From contig JAVBOJ010000155.1 of NCBI GenBank assembly GCA_031550755.1, positions 1 through 25,297 of the forward strand: a DNA stretch of 25,297 nucleotides, in the 5' to 3' direction. Below, piece after piece: positions 8,361 to 15,858 of the stretch (positions are counted from its first letter, which is position 1; every line of letters begins with the position of its first letter). A program made the translations under genes and the position numbers. Under the pieces are notes generated by a model that saw only the letters and a list, made by a program, of their open reading frames with translations, was not told the DNA's origin and made no database searches. The stretch is from JAVBOJ01 sp031550755. Lineage in GTDB: Bacteria > Bacillota > Clostridia > Oscillospirales > UBA929.

Positions 8361-9243
8361 CCTTGAACAGCTCGGACATTGAGGAGGCCAATCCGGCCAG
8401 CCCCTGAATTTCCGACGGAATGATGATCTTGGTGGCCTTGCCGTCGGCGGCTTTGGAAAACGCCTCCAGCGCCTTGATTTTGATGACCGAGTCGGCGGCG
8501 GACGCGTCATTGAGCAGCTTGATGCTGTCGGCCAGCGCCGTTTGCACCTTCATGATGGCGTTGGCTTCGCCTTCGGCTTCCATAATTTTGGCCTGCTTCA
8601 GCGCGTCGGCCCGCAGGATCACGGATTGCTTTTCGCCTTCGGCCACAAGGATTTGCGAAGCTTTTTCGCCCTCGGCCTTCAAAATGGCCTGACGGCGCTC
8701 ACGCTCGGCCTTCATCTGTTTTTCCATGGCGTCCTGAATTTCGCGCGGCGGGATGATGCTCTTGAGCTCCACGCGGTTAACCTTGATGCCCCACGGGTCG
8801 GTGGCCTCGTCCAAAATGGCGCGCATCTTGGTGTTGATGACGTCGCGCGAGGTCAGCGTCTCGTCGAGTTCCAGATCGCCGACGATGTTGCGCAGGGTGG
8901 TGGCGGTCAGATTCTCAATGGCCGACATGGGATGCTCCACGCCGTATGTATAGAGTTTTGGATCGGTAATTTCAAAATAAATGACGGTATCGATTTGCAT
9001 GGTGACATTGTCCTTGGTGATGACCGGCTGGGGCGGAAAATCCACCACCTGCTCCTTGAGCGAGACGACCTTGGCCACACGCTCGACAAAGGGGATTTTG
9101 ACGTGCAGACCCACGTCCCACACCGTGTGAAATACGCCCAGGCGTTCCACCACATAGGCGCGCGCCTGCTGCACCACGCGGATGTTGGTGGCGATGATGA
9201 TGACCAGCAGGATACCCAGACCGATGAAAAACAAATACTCCAT
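8350..9243 (-). CDS. SPFH/band 7 (stomatin/prohibitin-like) membrane protein, QmcA-like
   Basis: Membrane-anchored scaffold protein of 297 residues. One N-terminal transmembrane helix (about 3-20, LFFIGLGILLVIIIATNI) precedes the SPFH domain, with VVQQARAYVVERLGVFHTV, DVGLHVKIPFVERV and LRNIVGDLELDETLTSRDVIN. A long charged helical part follows (EKQMKAERERRQAILKAEGEK), predicted as coiled coil. Bacterial members form large ring or cage oligomers and organise membrane domains, often with an NfeD partner. Here the nfeD-like gene lies directly upstream, 16 bp away, with GGAGGAAGAAG before the ATG. The deacetylase overlaps its 3' end by 11 bp. Quality-control functions are family knowledge, not shown here. 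Confidence 0.93.
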   Translation of the reverse strand: MEYLFFIGLGILLVIIIATNIRVVQQARAYVVERLGVFHTVWDVGLHVKIPFVERVAKVVSLKEQVVDFPPQPVITKDNVTMQIDTVIYFEITDPKLYTYGVEHPMSAIENLTATTLRNIVGDLELDETLTSRDVINTKMRAILDEATDPWGIKVNRVELKSIIPPREIQDAMEKQMKAERERRQAILKAEGEKASQILVAEGEKQSVILRADALKQAKIMEAEGEANAIMKVQTALADSIKLLNDASAADSVIKIKALEAFSKAADGKATKIIIPSEIQGLAGLASSMSELFKDGK

Positions 9244-9259
9244 GTCTTCTTCCTCCGTT

Positions 9260-9712
9260 TTATTCGTCTTGGGACGCCGAAACCGGTATCTTCACCGGCT
9301 CCACAATGAGCTTGACGCCTTCTATCATCAAGGTACGCACCTCACTGCCCTTGGGGATAGGTTCGCCGGAATAGGAGCGCGCGGTCCAGAGCTTGCCGCC
9401 CACGGACACAGCGCCGGCGGCGAAAGCGTTGTCGATATCCTCGGTGACAAGACCGATTTGATCCAGCACACGGTCGGCATTGGTGTGTTTTTTATGGGGC
9501 GTGATATAGCGGCGGGTAAGCGGGCGCAAAAAGCCCAGCGCAATGGCAGATACCGCGACGAACACAAAGATTTGCACCGGAAGCGGCGCGAAAAAAGAGA
9601 CAATGCCGGCAATCAGCGCGCCCAACGCGAACCAGATGGTGGTCAGGTACATGGTCAGCGCCTCGGCAATCAGAAACGCGGCCAAAATCCCCAGCCATAT
9701 GTAAGGCATCAT
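9260..9712 (-). CDS. NfeD-family membrane protein
   Basis: A 150-residue short NfeD-type protein: two to three hydrophobic helices in the first 75 residues (MMPYIWLGILAAFLIAEALT, then ALGALIAGIVSFFAPLPVQIFVFVAVSAIALG), followed by a C-terminal OB-fold domain with GLVTEDIDNAFAAGAVSVGGKLWTA-type sequence. NfeD proteins partner SPFH proteins in membrane complexes, and the SPFH gene follows directly. The start at ATG 9712 is preferred because AGAGGA lies 10 bases upstream; the in-frame GTG at 9721 almost touches that site. A probable extended -10 promoter lies at 9737-9745. Confidence 0.88.
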   Translation of the reverse strand: MMPYIWLGILAAFLIAEALTMYLTTIWFALGALIAGIVSFFAPLPVQIFVFVAVSAIALGFLRPLTRRYITPHKKHTNADRVLDQIGLVTEDIDNAFAAGAVSVGGKLWTARSYSGEPIPKGSEVRTLMIEGVKLIVEPVKIPVSASQDE

Positions 9713-9736
9713 ATGGATCACATCCTCTCTTTATTC

Positions 9737-9745
9737 GTTATACCA
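9737..9745 (-). promoter_or_regulatory. Candidate extended -10 promoter for nfeD-SPFH
   Basis: On the minus strand the sequence reads TGGTATAAC, an extended -10 (TGn plus TATAAC). No convincing -35 lies upstream. Transcription would start around 9730, giving a leader of about 20 bases with the ribosome site at its 5' end. I saw no equally good promoter for the divergent plus-strand gene in 9746-9840. Confidence 0.4.
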
Positions 9746-9840
9746 CAAACCGAGCGAAAAGAAAAGTAGTAAAAAGCCCGGAAAAGGGGAATCCTGAACA
9801 GCGGAACATCCCGAACGCACAAATCGGAAGGAGAAAAACA

Positions 9841-10248
9841 ATGAAACAACGATGGATGCTTTGCATGGCGGGCGCGCTGTGCGCGCTGACCGTTTGGGGC
9901 GGCGCGGCGCAGGCCGCGCAGATCATGCCGAGTACCGCGCCCCGGGAAGAAAAGCACGAACGCCATTTGCAGAAAATTAGAGAAATGTTGGATTTCGAGG
10001 TCAAAGAGGGAAAAATCACTCAGCGGCAGGCCGATCAAATCTATGCCGACGCCGAAAAGGGCGATTTTTCCGGCCTGCGTGAGCGCAAGCTGGTGCGCCT
10101 CAAGGAATGGCTTGATACCGAGGTCAAGGAGGGGCGTCTGACCAAGGAACAGGCCGATAAATTATACAAAGAGGCCGAGCAACAGAATTTTTCCGGATTG
10201 CGTGAGCATTTCGGCAAGAAGCGCGACAAGAAACAGGACAAACGGTAA
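9841..10248 (+). CDS. Small secreted protein with two tandem 40-residue helical repeats
   Basis: Not recognised as a named family; it has some resemblance to short secreted proteins of the DUF2680 kind. The 135-residue product has a signal peptide (MKQRWMLCMAGALCALTVWG, cleavage probably after AQAA near residue 26). Two repeats follow, about 43-82 and 84-123, sharing the pattern L..LxxxLDxEVKEGxxTxxQADxxYxxAExxxFSGLRE. The tail is very basic (KKRDKKQDKR). Each repeat looks like a helix-turn-helix hairpin with many Glu and Lys residues. A GGAAGGAG ribosome site precedes the ATG. It is a single-gene unit, divergent from nfeD, and followed by a terminator. An extracytoplasmic structural or sensing role is possible; no catalytic motif is visible. 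Confidence 0.8.
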   Translation: MKQRWMLCMAGALCALTVWGGAAQAAQIMPSTAPREEKHERHLQKIREMLDFEVKEGKITQRQADQIYADAEKGDFSGLRERKLVRLKEWLDTEVKEGRLTKEQADKLYKEAEQQNFSGLREHFGKKRDKKQDKR

Positions 10249-10255
10249 CGTACGG

Positions 10256-10290
10256 CCGGCGGGGAGATATCTCCGCCGGTTGTTTTTGGG
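10256..10290 (+). terminator. Terminator after the small repeat protein gene
   Basis: The hairpin CCGGC..GGAGA / TCTCCGCCGG (10256-10279, with a 2-base bulge on the left arm) is followed by TTGTTTTTGGG. It starts seven bases after the stop codon. The convergent lipoprotein gene ends at 10292, so the stem may also help stop that transcript, although the minus side lacks a U-run. Confidence 0.65.
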
Positions 10291-10291
10291 T

Positions 10292-10959
10292 TTAGTCGGA
10301 GGAATCGGCAACGGCGTCGCGGTAATGGCACTCCGTTTCTCCGGAAAGCCCTTTGTAAAAAAGGGTTCCCGCCGTGTCGTAGTCAAACCATGCCGCTTCG
10401 GCGGTCTGAAAGGTACTGATGTGGGAAATTGCTTTCCCGTCATATTCATATATGAAAAAAATCGCGGAAAAATCCGTACCTAAGACTTTTACATACAAGT
10501 CAAGGAATGCATCCGCCGTGTCAAAATCAGTGACATATACCCCAACGCCGTCATCCCAAGGCGATTCGATTTTTTTCGTACAGCTTCCGATGACAAAGCT
10601 GAGCGTGGTTTGGTTTGGATTTTCTTTTTCCACCGTAATCTCCAATGTCTCGAGCTTGCCGTCTCCGTCAAAATCCATCTCGACCGGGGTTTGGCCGATG
10701 TAATCGACGTCACCGCGGGAATCGCGCCGCAGACCTTTTATGTTGCCGCCTGAATCGACCGGAGCAGATGAAACCGGCACGGACGGCGAAAGGAAGCGGG
10801 TGCGGACGGGGGCACGGGTGCGGACGGGGGTATGGGAATGGAGGGGCTGGCACTGGGGGACAATGTATCAGAGGGCGTGGGAGAGGGCGCCGCGCCGCAC
10901 GCCGTCAGGCAAAGCATCAGAAACATACTCAGAAGCGACAGCCAGTATCGTTTGTTCAT
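10292..10959 (-). pseudogene. Lipoprotein gene split by a frameshift (Pro/Ser linker plus Ca-loop-like C-terminal domain)
   Basis: The ATG at 10959 starts a clear lipoprotein (MNKRYWLSLL..LTAC, Cys at 21) followed by a Pro/Ser/Thr linker, but that frame ends at 10738 in a non-Pro, Arg-rich tail. A second frame, readable from about 10790 to the stop at 10292, carries SPSVPVSSAPVDSGG and a roughly 150-residue domain with the EF-hand-like loop DFDGDGKLETLEI. The two halves fit as one protein if one base is restored near 10789-10791 (an AAA run on the plus strand). The start overlaps the ftsK stop by ATGA, so it belongs to that operon. Function unknown. Sequencing error, recent pseudogene or phase-variable gene are all possible. 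Confidence 0.75.
10797..10832. repeat. Two tandem 18-bp repeats in the lipoprotein linker
   Basis: Two adjacent 18-bp copies (10797-10814 and 10815-10832) differ at one base and each contain a G5 run on the plus strand. On the minus strand they encode repeated PPSAP units of the linker. The length keeps frame if copies are gained or lost, but the G5 runs could slip. Confidence 0.8.
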
Positions 10960-13358
10960 CCCTGATCCTCTTTCCGCATCTGGATCTCCTGCCATTGCTG
11001 GCGGGTGATGAGCAGCTGCCGGGGCTTGGAGCCCTCCGACGGGCCGACGATGCCGCGCGCCTCCATCTGATCCACCAGCCGCGCCGCCCGCGAGAAGCCC
11101 AGCTTCAGCCGCCGCTGCAAATACGACACCGACGCCTGCCCGCTCTCAATCACGATTTCCACGGCGGCCGCCAGCAAATTGTCCACTTCCTCGTCGTCGC
11201 CGCCGTCCTCGGGAGAAAAGTTCCCGCCGCCGCCTTTTTTGTTGCCCATTTGCTCGGCCTGACGGTCGATATAATTCATAATTTCTTCGGAATACGCAGT
11301 CTCGGCGGTTTGCTTGACATAAGAGACGACGCCTTCCACCTCTGTGCCCGTAATCAGGCAGCCCTGAATGCGGGTCGGCTTGGGTGCGCCCAGCGGGAAA
11401 AACAGCATATCGCCGCGCCCCACCAGCTTTTCCGCGCCCATGGTGTCCAAAATGATGCGCGATTCCAGCTGCGACGCCACCGCGAAGGCGATGCGCGACG
11501 GAATATTGGCCTTCATCAGGCCGGTGATGACGTCGGCCGAGGGCCGCTGGGTGGCGATGATCAGGTGCATCCCGGCGGCGCGCGCCTTTTGCGCGATGCG
11601 GCAGATGGATTCCTCCACCTCCTTGGCCGCCACCAGCATGAGGTCGGCCAGCTCGTCGATGACGATGACAATCTGCGGCATTTTGGGGATCTCCGGTTCT
11701 CCGGCAATGGCCTGATTGTACGAAAAAATATCGCGCACGCCGCGCTCCATAAACAGCCGGTAGCGCTTTTCCATCTGGAACACCGCCCATTGCAGCGCAC
11801 CGGCGGCTTTTTTCGGGTCGGTGACCACCGGCACCTCCAAATGCGGGATGCCGTTGTAAATGCCCAACTCCACCATTTTGGGATCGATCATAATCAGCCG
11901 CACCTCTTCGGGGCTGGCCTTGTACAGCAGACTGACGATCAGCGAATTCATACAGACCGATTTGCCCGAGCCGGTGGTACCGGCGATCAGCAGATGGGTG
12001 AGCTTGGCAATATCTCCCACAATGGCGTTGCCGCCGATGTCCTTGCCCAGCGCGAAGGAGACCTTGCTCTCCCGTCCGGCAAATTCGGCGGAATCGATCA
12101 CGTCGCGGATGTACACGGTGGACACCAGCTTGTTGGGCACCTCGATGCCGACTACCGACATTTTGTCCGGTACCGGCGCGATGCGCACCCCCGACGTGCC
12201 CAGCGCCAGCGCGATGTCCTCCGACAGGCCGGTCAGGCGGGAGAGCTTGATGCCTTTGTCCAGCTCGATTTCATACCGCGTGACCGTGGGGCCGCGCGTG
12301 ACGCTGACAATACGCGCCTCAATGCCGAAGCTGGTGACGGTTTCGAGCAGCCGCGAGGCGTTGCCCTTAAGCTCCTCCGTGCCGTCCACCAGACTGCCGG
12401 GGCGTCCCGAGGCCAGCAGTGTGACGGGCGGGAAGCGATACTGGCCGGCGTGCTCCGGCGGAACCTCCGGTGGGACCTTGACCTCCTTGGGTTCGGCAGC
12501 CGGTTTGACGGCGGTCGGCTTGGGTTTTTCCGTCGTCGTACCCGTTGCGACTGCTACGGCGGGCGCTTTGTCCTCCACGGGGAAGTGCCCCAGCGCTTCC
12601 GCCGGTGTGCGGACATGCTCCGGGCGGGGCGGCAGAAGCTCGGCTTTTTCCTCCGCGGACGGCGCGGACGGCTGCGGTTTTTCCTCCGGCCAGCCGGCAC
12701 CCAGCGGGATATCCACCGAGCCGCGCCTATGGCGCGGTTCCTTGACCGGCTCCTTAACGGGACGCGGCGCGCGTTGGGGCACGGGCTCCGGGGTATAGGC
12801 CGGGGGCTTGGGGCGATGGAAAATGCGGTCAAACAGCTTCACAAGGGACAGATTGCCCACCGACAGCGCCAAAAACAAAAGCGCCGCGATCAGCACAATC
12901 GACGCGCCGACGGCGGAAAACACCGCGCTGAAGGAGAGAGCCAGCAGTCCGCCCAGCACGCCGCCGCTCAGGAGGTTCACGCCGTCCTCCCAGAGGGCGG
13001 ACAGCATGGCAAACGACCACGCGTAGGTCTGCTTGCAGAAAAACAGATGCCACAGCGCGCCGAACACCAGCGGCGCAAGCAGGGCGCACCACACCCGGAA
13101 GCGCACCGGGCGGCCTCTGTGAAACAGCAGAATCCCGGCGGCGAGCAGCAGCATGGCCGGCAGTATATAAAAGCCGTAGCCGATGAGCCGCCGCGCCAGC
13201 CCGCCGAAGAAATCCAGAAACAGGGCGGTCACGCCGAACAGGTTCAAAAAACAAAAAACCGACAGAAAAAAGCAGACCAGCGCGCCGATTTCGCGCCGGA
13301 TCGGTTTTTGGGAGCGCTTGGAGGCCGCGCGGGGCGCGGACTTTCTCTTTTGTGCCAT
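10956..13358 (-). CDS. ftsK: DNA translocase FtsK/SpoIIIE
   Basis: Septal, ATP-driven double-stranded DNA pump that clears chromosomes from the division or sporulation septum. The 800 residues show about four to five N-terminal membrane helices (about 25-175), a long Pro/Glu/Lys linker (about 190-310), then the motor: VSVTRGPTVTRYEIELDKGIKLSRL, Walker A GTTGSGKS (460-467), Walker B IVIVIDELADLM and ATQRPSADVITG. The C-terminal gamma winged helix (ASVSYLQRRLKLGFSRAARLVDQME) would read KOPS/SRS-type DNA signals. Length is typical of SpoIIIE/SftA-class proteins. It lies 19 bp after the GNAT gene and overlaps the lipoprotein start by 4 bp. Confidence 0.96.
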   Translation of the reverse strand: MAQKRKSAPRAASKRSQKPIRREIGALVCFFLSVFCFLNLFGVTALFLDFFGGLARRLIGYGFYILPAMLLLAAGILLFHRGRPVRFRVWCALLAPLVFGALWHLFFCKQTYAWSFAMLSALWEDGVNLLSGGVLGGLLALSFSAVFSAVGASIVLIAALLFLALSVGNLSLVKLFDRIFHRPKPPAYTPEPVPQRAPRPVKEPVKEPRHRRGSVDIPLGAGWPEEKPQPSAPSAEEKAELLPPRPEHVRTPAEALGHFPVEDKAPAVAVATGTTTEKPKPTAVKPAAEPKEVKVPPEVPPEHAGQYRFPPVTLLASGRPGSLVDGTEELKGNASRLLETVTSFGIEARIVSVTRGPTVTRYEIELDKGIKLSRLTGLSEDIALALGTSGVRIAPVPDKMSVVGIEVPNKLVSTVYIRDVIDSAEFAGRESKVSFALGKDIGGNAIVGDIAKLTHLLIAGTTGSGKSVCMNSLIVSLLYKASPEEVRLIMIDPKMVELGIYNGIPHLEVPVVTDPKKAAGALQWAVFQMEKRYRLFMERGVRDIFSYNQAIAGEPEIPKMPQIVIVIDELADLMLVAAKEVEESICRIAQKARAAGMHLIIATQRPSADVITGLMKANIPSRIAFAVASQLESRIILDTMGAEKLVGRGDMLFFPLGAPKPTRIQGCLITGTEVEGVVSYVKQTAETAYSEEIMNYIDRQAEQMGNKKGGGGNFSPEDGGDDEEVDNLLAAAVEIVIESGQASVSYLQRRLKLGFSRAARLVDQMEARGIVGPSEGSKPRQLLITRQQWQEIQMRKEDQG

Positions 13359-13377
13359 AGAATCAAATCCTTTTGTT

Positions 13378-14268
13378 TTATACCGTCATGCCCAGCACGA
13401 CTTCCTCGCAGTCAAATTCATATCCCAGAGCCGTCAGCGCCGCCTCCATGGGATGATTTTGCCGGTCGATGTCGGCGATCACCTTGGAAAGCCCCAGCGC
13501 CGCCAGCGCACGCGTGCCGGACAATATCAGATCCAGCCCGTACCCGTGGCCGCGCTGCTCCGGTACGACGCCGATATAATTGATCGCGCCGACGGTCTTG
13601 CCCAGCCTTTGCGGAACGACCAGCCCGACCGGCGTGTCCCCGGCATAGCCCAGCCGCCAAAGGGCGGTGTCCGGGTTGATGCCCTTGAGCCCTTCGACAT
13701 ACAGCCGCGCCGCTTCCGCGCCGCCCAGCTGAGCGGCCTCCGCCGCCATATCGCTGTCCAGCGAGCCGACCGTCACGCGCTCCACCATGTCCACAAACAG
13801 CGCCTCGCCCACCTCGGAGAGCGGCTTGAACGCCAGCCGTCCGGGGTCGGGCGGCAGGGGAGCGCCGCGATGGGAAAAGCTTTTCTTCTCCTGCGCCACC
13901 GAAAACCCGGCCGCCAAAAACACCGCCTTGGTGGGCGCGAACAGCTCGTTGTCATTATAGAGATTGTAGCAAATTTTGCGGCAGGAGGGCGGTTTGGCCA
14001 GCGCGATGCTCTCGCGCAGCAGCGCGGCGGCCTCGGGCACAGCCAGATCGGGCGTGCAGAAATCCAGCACTCCCAGCTCGCCCGGCTCAAACTCCGCCCA
14101 GACCACGCCGCCCGCGACGGTGCCGTCCCGCAGAAACACATGGCAAAATTCCGGCTTGGTGAAGCCTTTGTCCAGCCAGCGGGGGATATTTTTGCCCAGC
14201 CGGGCGGCAAAACCGCCCAGCGCTTCCAACGCGGGCGCGTCGGCGGGGTCGTATCGGCGAATTGTCAT
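13378..14268 (-). CDS. GNAT-family N-acetyltransferase
   Basis: A 296-residue protein with a GNAT fold in its C-terminal half: YIGVVPEQRGHGYGLDLILSGTRAL gives the acetyl-CoA pyrophosphate loop (R/Q-x-x-G-x-G/A type) and ADIDRQNHPMEAALTALGYEF the last strand and helix. The N-terminal half (MTIRRYDPADAPALEALGGF) may be a second, degenerate GNAT unit. The substrate cannot be read from sequence. The ATG at 14268 has AAGGAG seven bases upstream, overlapping the uppP stop, so it is translationally linked to uppP. The envelope-related neighbours (uppP, ftsK) may be coincidence. Confidence 0.85.
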   Translation of the reverse strand: MTIRRYDPADAPALEALGGFAARLGKNIPRWLDKGFTKPEFCHVFLRDGTVAGGVVWAEFEPGELGVLDFCTPDLAVPEAAALLRESIALAKPPSCRKICYNLYNDNELFAPTKAVFLAAGFSVAQEKKSFSHRGAPLPPDPGRLAFKPLSEVGEALFVDMVERVTVGSLDSDMAAEAAQLGGAEAARLYVEGLKGINPDTALWRLGYAGDTPVGLVVPQRLGKTVGAINYIGVVPEQRGHGYGLDLILSGTRALAALGLSKVIADIDRQNHPMEAALTALGYEFDCEEVVLGMTV

Positions 14269-14278
14269 AAAAAACTCC

Positions 14279-15124
14279 TTATTTTCCCAAAATCAGCGAC
14301 GCGACGATGGTGATGATACCGACGGTGAAGCAGTAGTAGGCAAAGCCGCCGAATTTGTCGCTCTGCACCAGTTTTTTGACCAGGCCGATGGAGACATAGC
14401 CCACAACCGCCGCCGTCAGCATCCCCAGAAAACAGGGAAAAAACTCCAACGCCACAGCGGTTTCGGCAGCGCCCTCGGCGGCCGGCTTGAGGGAGTCGAA
14501 CAGCTCCAGCACCGTTGCGGCCAGCACGGCCGGCAGCGACAAGAGGAACGAAAACCGCACGGCGAAGCCACGGTCAAAGCCGCGGAAAAGCCCTGCGGCA
14601 ATGGTCGTCCCCGAGCGCGACAGACCGGGAATCAGCGCCACGCCCTGCGCCACACCGACAAACAGCGCGTCGGTGAGCTTGGCGTTTTTCTCGTTTTTCT
14701 TGCCTTTTTTGGCGCGGTCGGATACGAACAACAGCAATCCCGTCACGCAGAGCGCCGCGCCGATAAACACCGGCATCCCCATCAACGACTCGACCGAGTC
14801 CTTCAGTAACACAAACGGAACCAGCGGCAGACAGGCCAGGATGATGAGCAACAGCAGCCGCCGGGCCGGCGTCGGCTTTTGTTTTTTGCCGGTTGGGTCG
14901 GTCACAAACCGCACGGCCTCGCGCAGCATCTCCAATATGTCCTTGCGGTAGAAGGCGCACAGCGCGACCAGCGTGCCGAAATGCAGCAGCACGTCAAAGA
15001 GCATGGGGACATCCTTGAGCCCAAACAGATTTTGGAAAATGGCCAGATGGCCCGAGCTGGAAATGGGCAGAAACTCCGCGATGCCCTGCACCAGCCCCAA
15101 AAACAGCGCCAAAAAAATTGTCAT
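14279..15124 (-). CDS. uppP: Undecaprenyl-diphosphatase UppP (BacA)
   Basis: Integral membrane phosphatase that dephosphorylates undecaprenyl diphosphate, recycling the lipid carrier for peptidoglycan and other wall polymers; high activity gives bacitracin tolerance. The 281 residues contain both family signatures: GIAEFLPISSSGHL (E17 and the serine cluster to H26) and PGLSRSGTTIAAGLFRG (about 166-182). About seven to eight hydrophobic helices are visible. A Lys-rich cytoplasmic loop (about 138-149, KKGKKNEKNAK) lies between them. AGGG precedes the ATG at 15124. It heads the uppP-GNAT-ftsK-lipoprotein set. No strong promoter is visible right upstream, but the structured element at 15213-15340 could supply one. 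Confidence 0.96.
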   Translation of the reverse strand: MTIFLALFLGLVQGIAEFLPISSSGHLAIFQNLFGLKDVPMLFDVLLHFGTLVALCAFYRKDILEMLREAVRFVTDPTGKKQKPTPARRLLLLIILACLPLVPFVLLKDSVESLMGMPVFIGAALCVTGLLLFVSDRAKKGKKNEKNAKLTDALFVGVAQGVALIPGLSRSGTTIAAGLFRGFDRGFAVRFSFLLSLPAVLAATVLELFDSLKPAAEGAAETAVALEFFPCFLGMLTAAVVGYVSIGLVKKLVQSDKFGGFAYYCFTVGIITIVASLILGK

Positions 15125-15212
15125 ATTGTTCCCTCCGTGTGCACAATCACTCGCAGCTTGTCTAAAATGTATTCCCTTCCCGTTGGCGTAAGACCAGCGC
15201 GGGAGAAAAAGT

Positions 15213-15243
15213 GTGAAAAGGAGGGCGGGGCCCTTCTTTTCAC
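15213..15243 (-). terminator. 14-bp hairpin terminator between the DUF4231 gene and uppP
   Basis: GTGAAAAGGAGGGC pairs with GCCCTTCTTTTCAC across a 3-base loop, one G-U wobble aside. The A/T flanks make it usable on either strand; on the minus strand the arm ends CCTTTTCAC followed by ACTTTTTC. It would end the DUF4231 transcript or a small RNA, or act as an attenuator ahead of uppP. Confidence 0.65.
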
Positions 15244-15248
15244 GCCGA

Positions 15249-15269
15249 GTTCAGCTTGTTAAGCTGAAC
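15249..15269. repeat. Perfect 9-bp inverted repeat with 3-base loop
   Basis: GTTCAGCTT, loop GTT, AAGCTGAAC. It can form a stem on either strand. On the minus strand it can be extended by a CC/GG pair around a bulge. There is no T-run next to it, so it does not look like a terminator itself. Confidence 0.85.
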
Positions 15270-15310
15270 GGAGTCCCGCCGCAGCGGTATAGGGTGTGCT
15301 TGCACAAACT

Positions 15311-15340
15311 ATAGTACCATAGATGGTGCGGTCATGCCAG
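15311..15340 (-). promoter_or_regulatory. Candidate promoter for the small RNA or uppP leader
   Basis: On the minus strand CTGGCA (-35, 4 of 6; 15335-15340) is followed after 18 bases by TACTAT (-10, 4 of 6; 15311-15316), with TGG just before it forming an extended -10. It starts about ten bases past the DUF4231 stop codon. Expected transcription start is near 15303-15305. Confidence 0.4.
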
Positions 15341-15349
15341 AATTTTCTT

Positions 15350-15796
15350 TCAGGACTGCTTTTTCCACAGCTCGCGCCACTCGCGGTGCTCGGAGCCCAT
15401 GATGTCCTCGCAGCGCGCCACCAGCAAGGGAAAGCAGGTTTCTTCGTCGGCATACGGTTCCACACAGGCCTCATACAGCGCCTTTTCGCGCTTGAGCGCT
15501 TCGGACGTGTCGCGTGTTTTGATCCACAGCTCCTGGAATTTGCACAGGCCGAGCACCCCTGTCAGCACCGACACAGACGCGCCCAAACAGGCGACGATGA
15601 GCTTCATCGGCAGGGAATCATACCCCGGAATCACAACCATCACGGGAATCAGCGCCGACAGCACGATCACGGCGACGCTGCACAGGTGGTATCCCTTTTT
15701 ATAGCGCCGGGCTTTGCGGGAATAAAATTTCCGTTGGGGGACAAGGCGTTCCTCTATGTATTGCGTTTCTTTGGCCTGTAAATCACCGATCGGCAT
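15350..15796 (-). CDS. DUF4231-like two-transmembrane-helix protein
   Basis: A 148-residue protein with a charged N-terminal helix (about 1-35, IEERLVPQRKFYSRKARRYKKGY), two adjacent membrane helices (about 36-56 and 62-84) and a polar C-terminal tail (WIKTRDTSEALKREKALYEA onward). This matches the DUF4231 layout, which is related to SLATT-type 2TM proteins. In SMODS/SLOG systems such 2TM domains are proposed membrane effectors, but no nucleotidyltransferase, SLOG or other sensor gene is adjacent here. The ATG at 15796 has AAAGGATGG upstream and a promoter at 15830-15858. It appears monocistronic unless it reads through to uppP. Function unknown. Confidence 0.75.
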   Translation of the reverse strand: MPIGDLQAKETQYIEERLVPQRKFYSRKARRYKKGYHLCSVAVIVLSALIPVMVVIPGYDSLPMKLIVACLGASVSVLTGVLGLCKFQELWIKTRDTSEALKREKALYEACVEPYADEETCFPLLVARCEDIMGSEHREWRELWKKQS

Positions 15797-15829
15797 CAGA
15801 ATCCATCCTTTCCGATTTTGTCCAAAGAC

Positions 15830-15858
15830 AGAATACCACCGAATCCCCCGATTGACAA
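15830..15858 (-). promoter_or_regulatory. Sigma-A-type promoter for the DUF4231 gene
   Basis: On the minus strand TTGTCA (15853-15858) is separated by 17 bases from TATTCT (15830-15835). The leader to the ATG would be about 30 bases. The -35 overlaps the -35 of the divergent nfnA promoter. Confidence 0.55.

Larger units (their letters stand above)
15213..15305 (-). ncRNA. Candidate structured small RNA or uppP leader
   Basis: About 93 bases of non-coding minus-strand sequence lie between a promoter-like signal (15311-15340) and a strong terminator (15213-15243). They hold consecutive stems: TGTG/CACA around 15297-15306, a GC-rich stretch CCGCTGCGGCGG, and the perfect 9-bp palindrome at 15249-15269. 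No recognised RNA family fits: I looked for SRP RNA, 6S RNA and common riboswitch cores by eye. It could equally be the attenuated leader of uppP, whose start lies about 90 bases beyond the terminator. Confidence 0.4.

Noticed and set aside
10740..13583. A 947-codon open frame on the plus strand
   Set aside because: It lies antisense to ftsK, whose motifs are unmistakable. The translation is rich in Arg, His, Gln and Gly with no domain pattern, as expected for an antisense frame in GC-rich DNA.
15213..15345. SRP RNA, 6S RNA or tRNA in the gap before uppP
   Set aside because: The conserved SRP loop, 6S-like long bubble and tRNA arms with a TTCRANNC loop are not present; only an unclassified structured element is supported.
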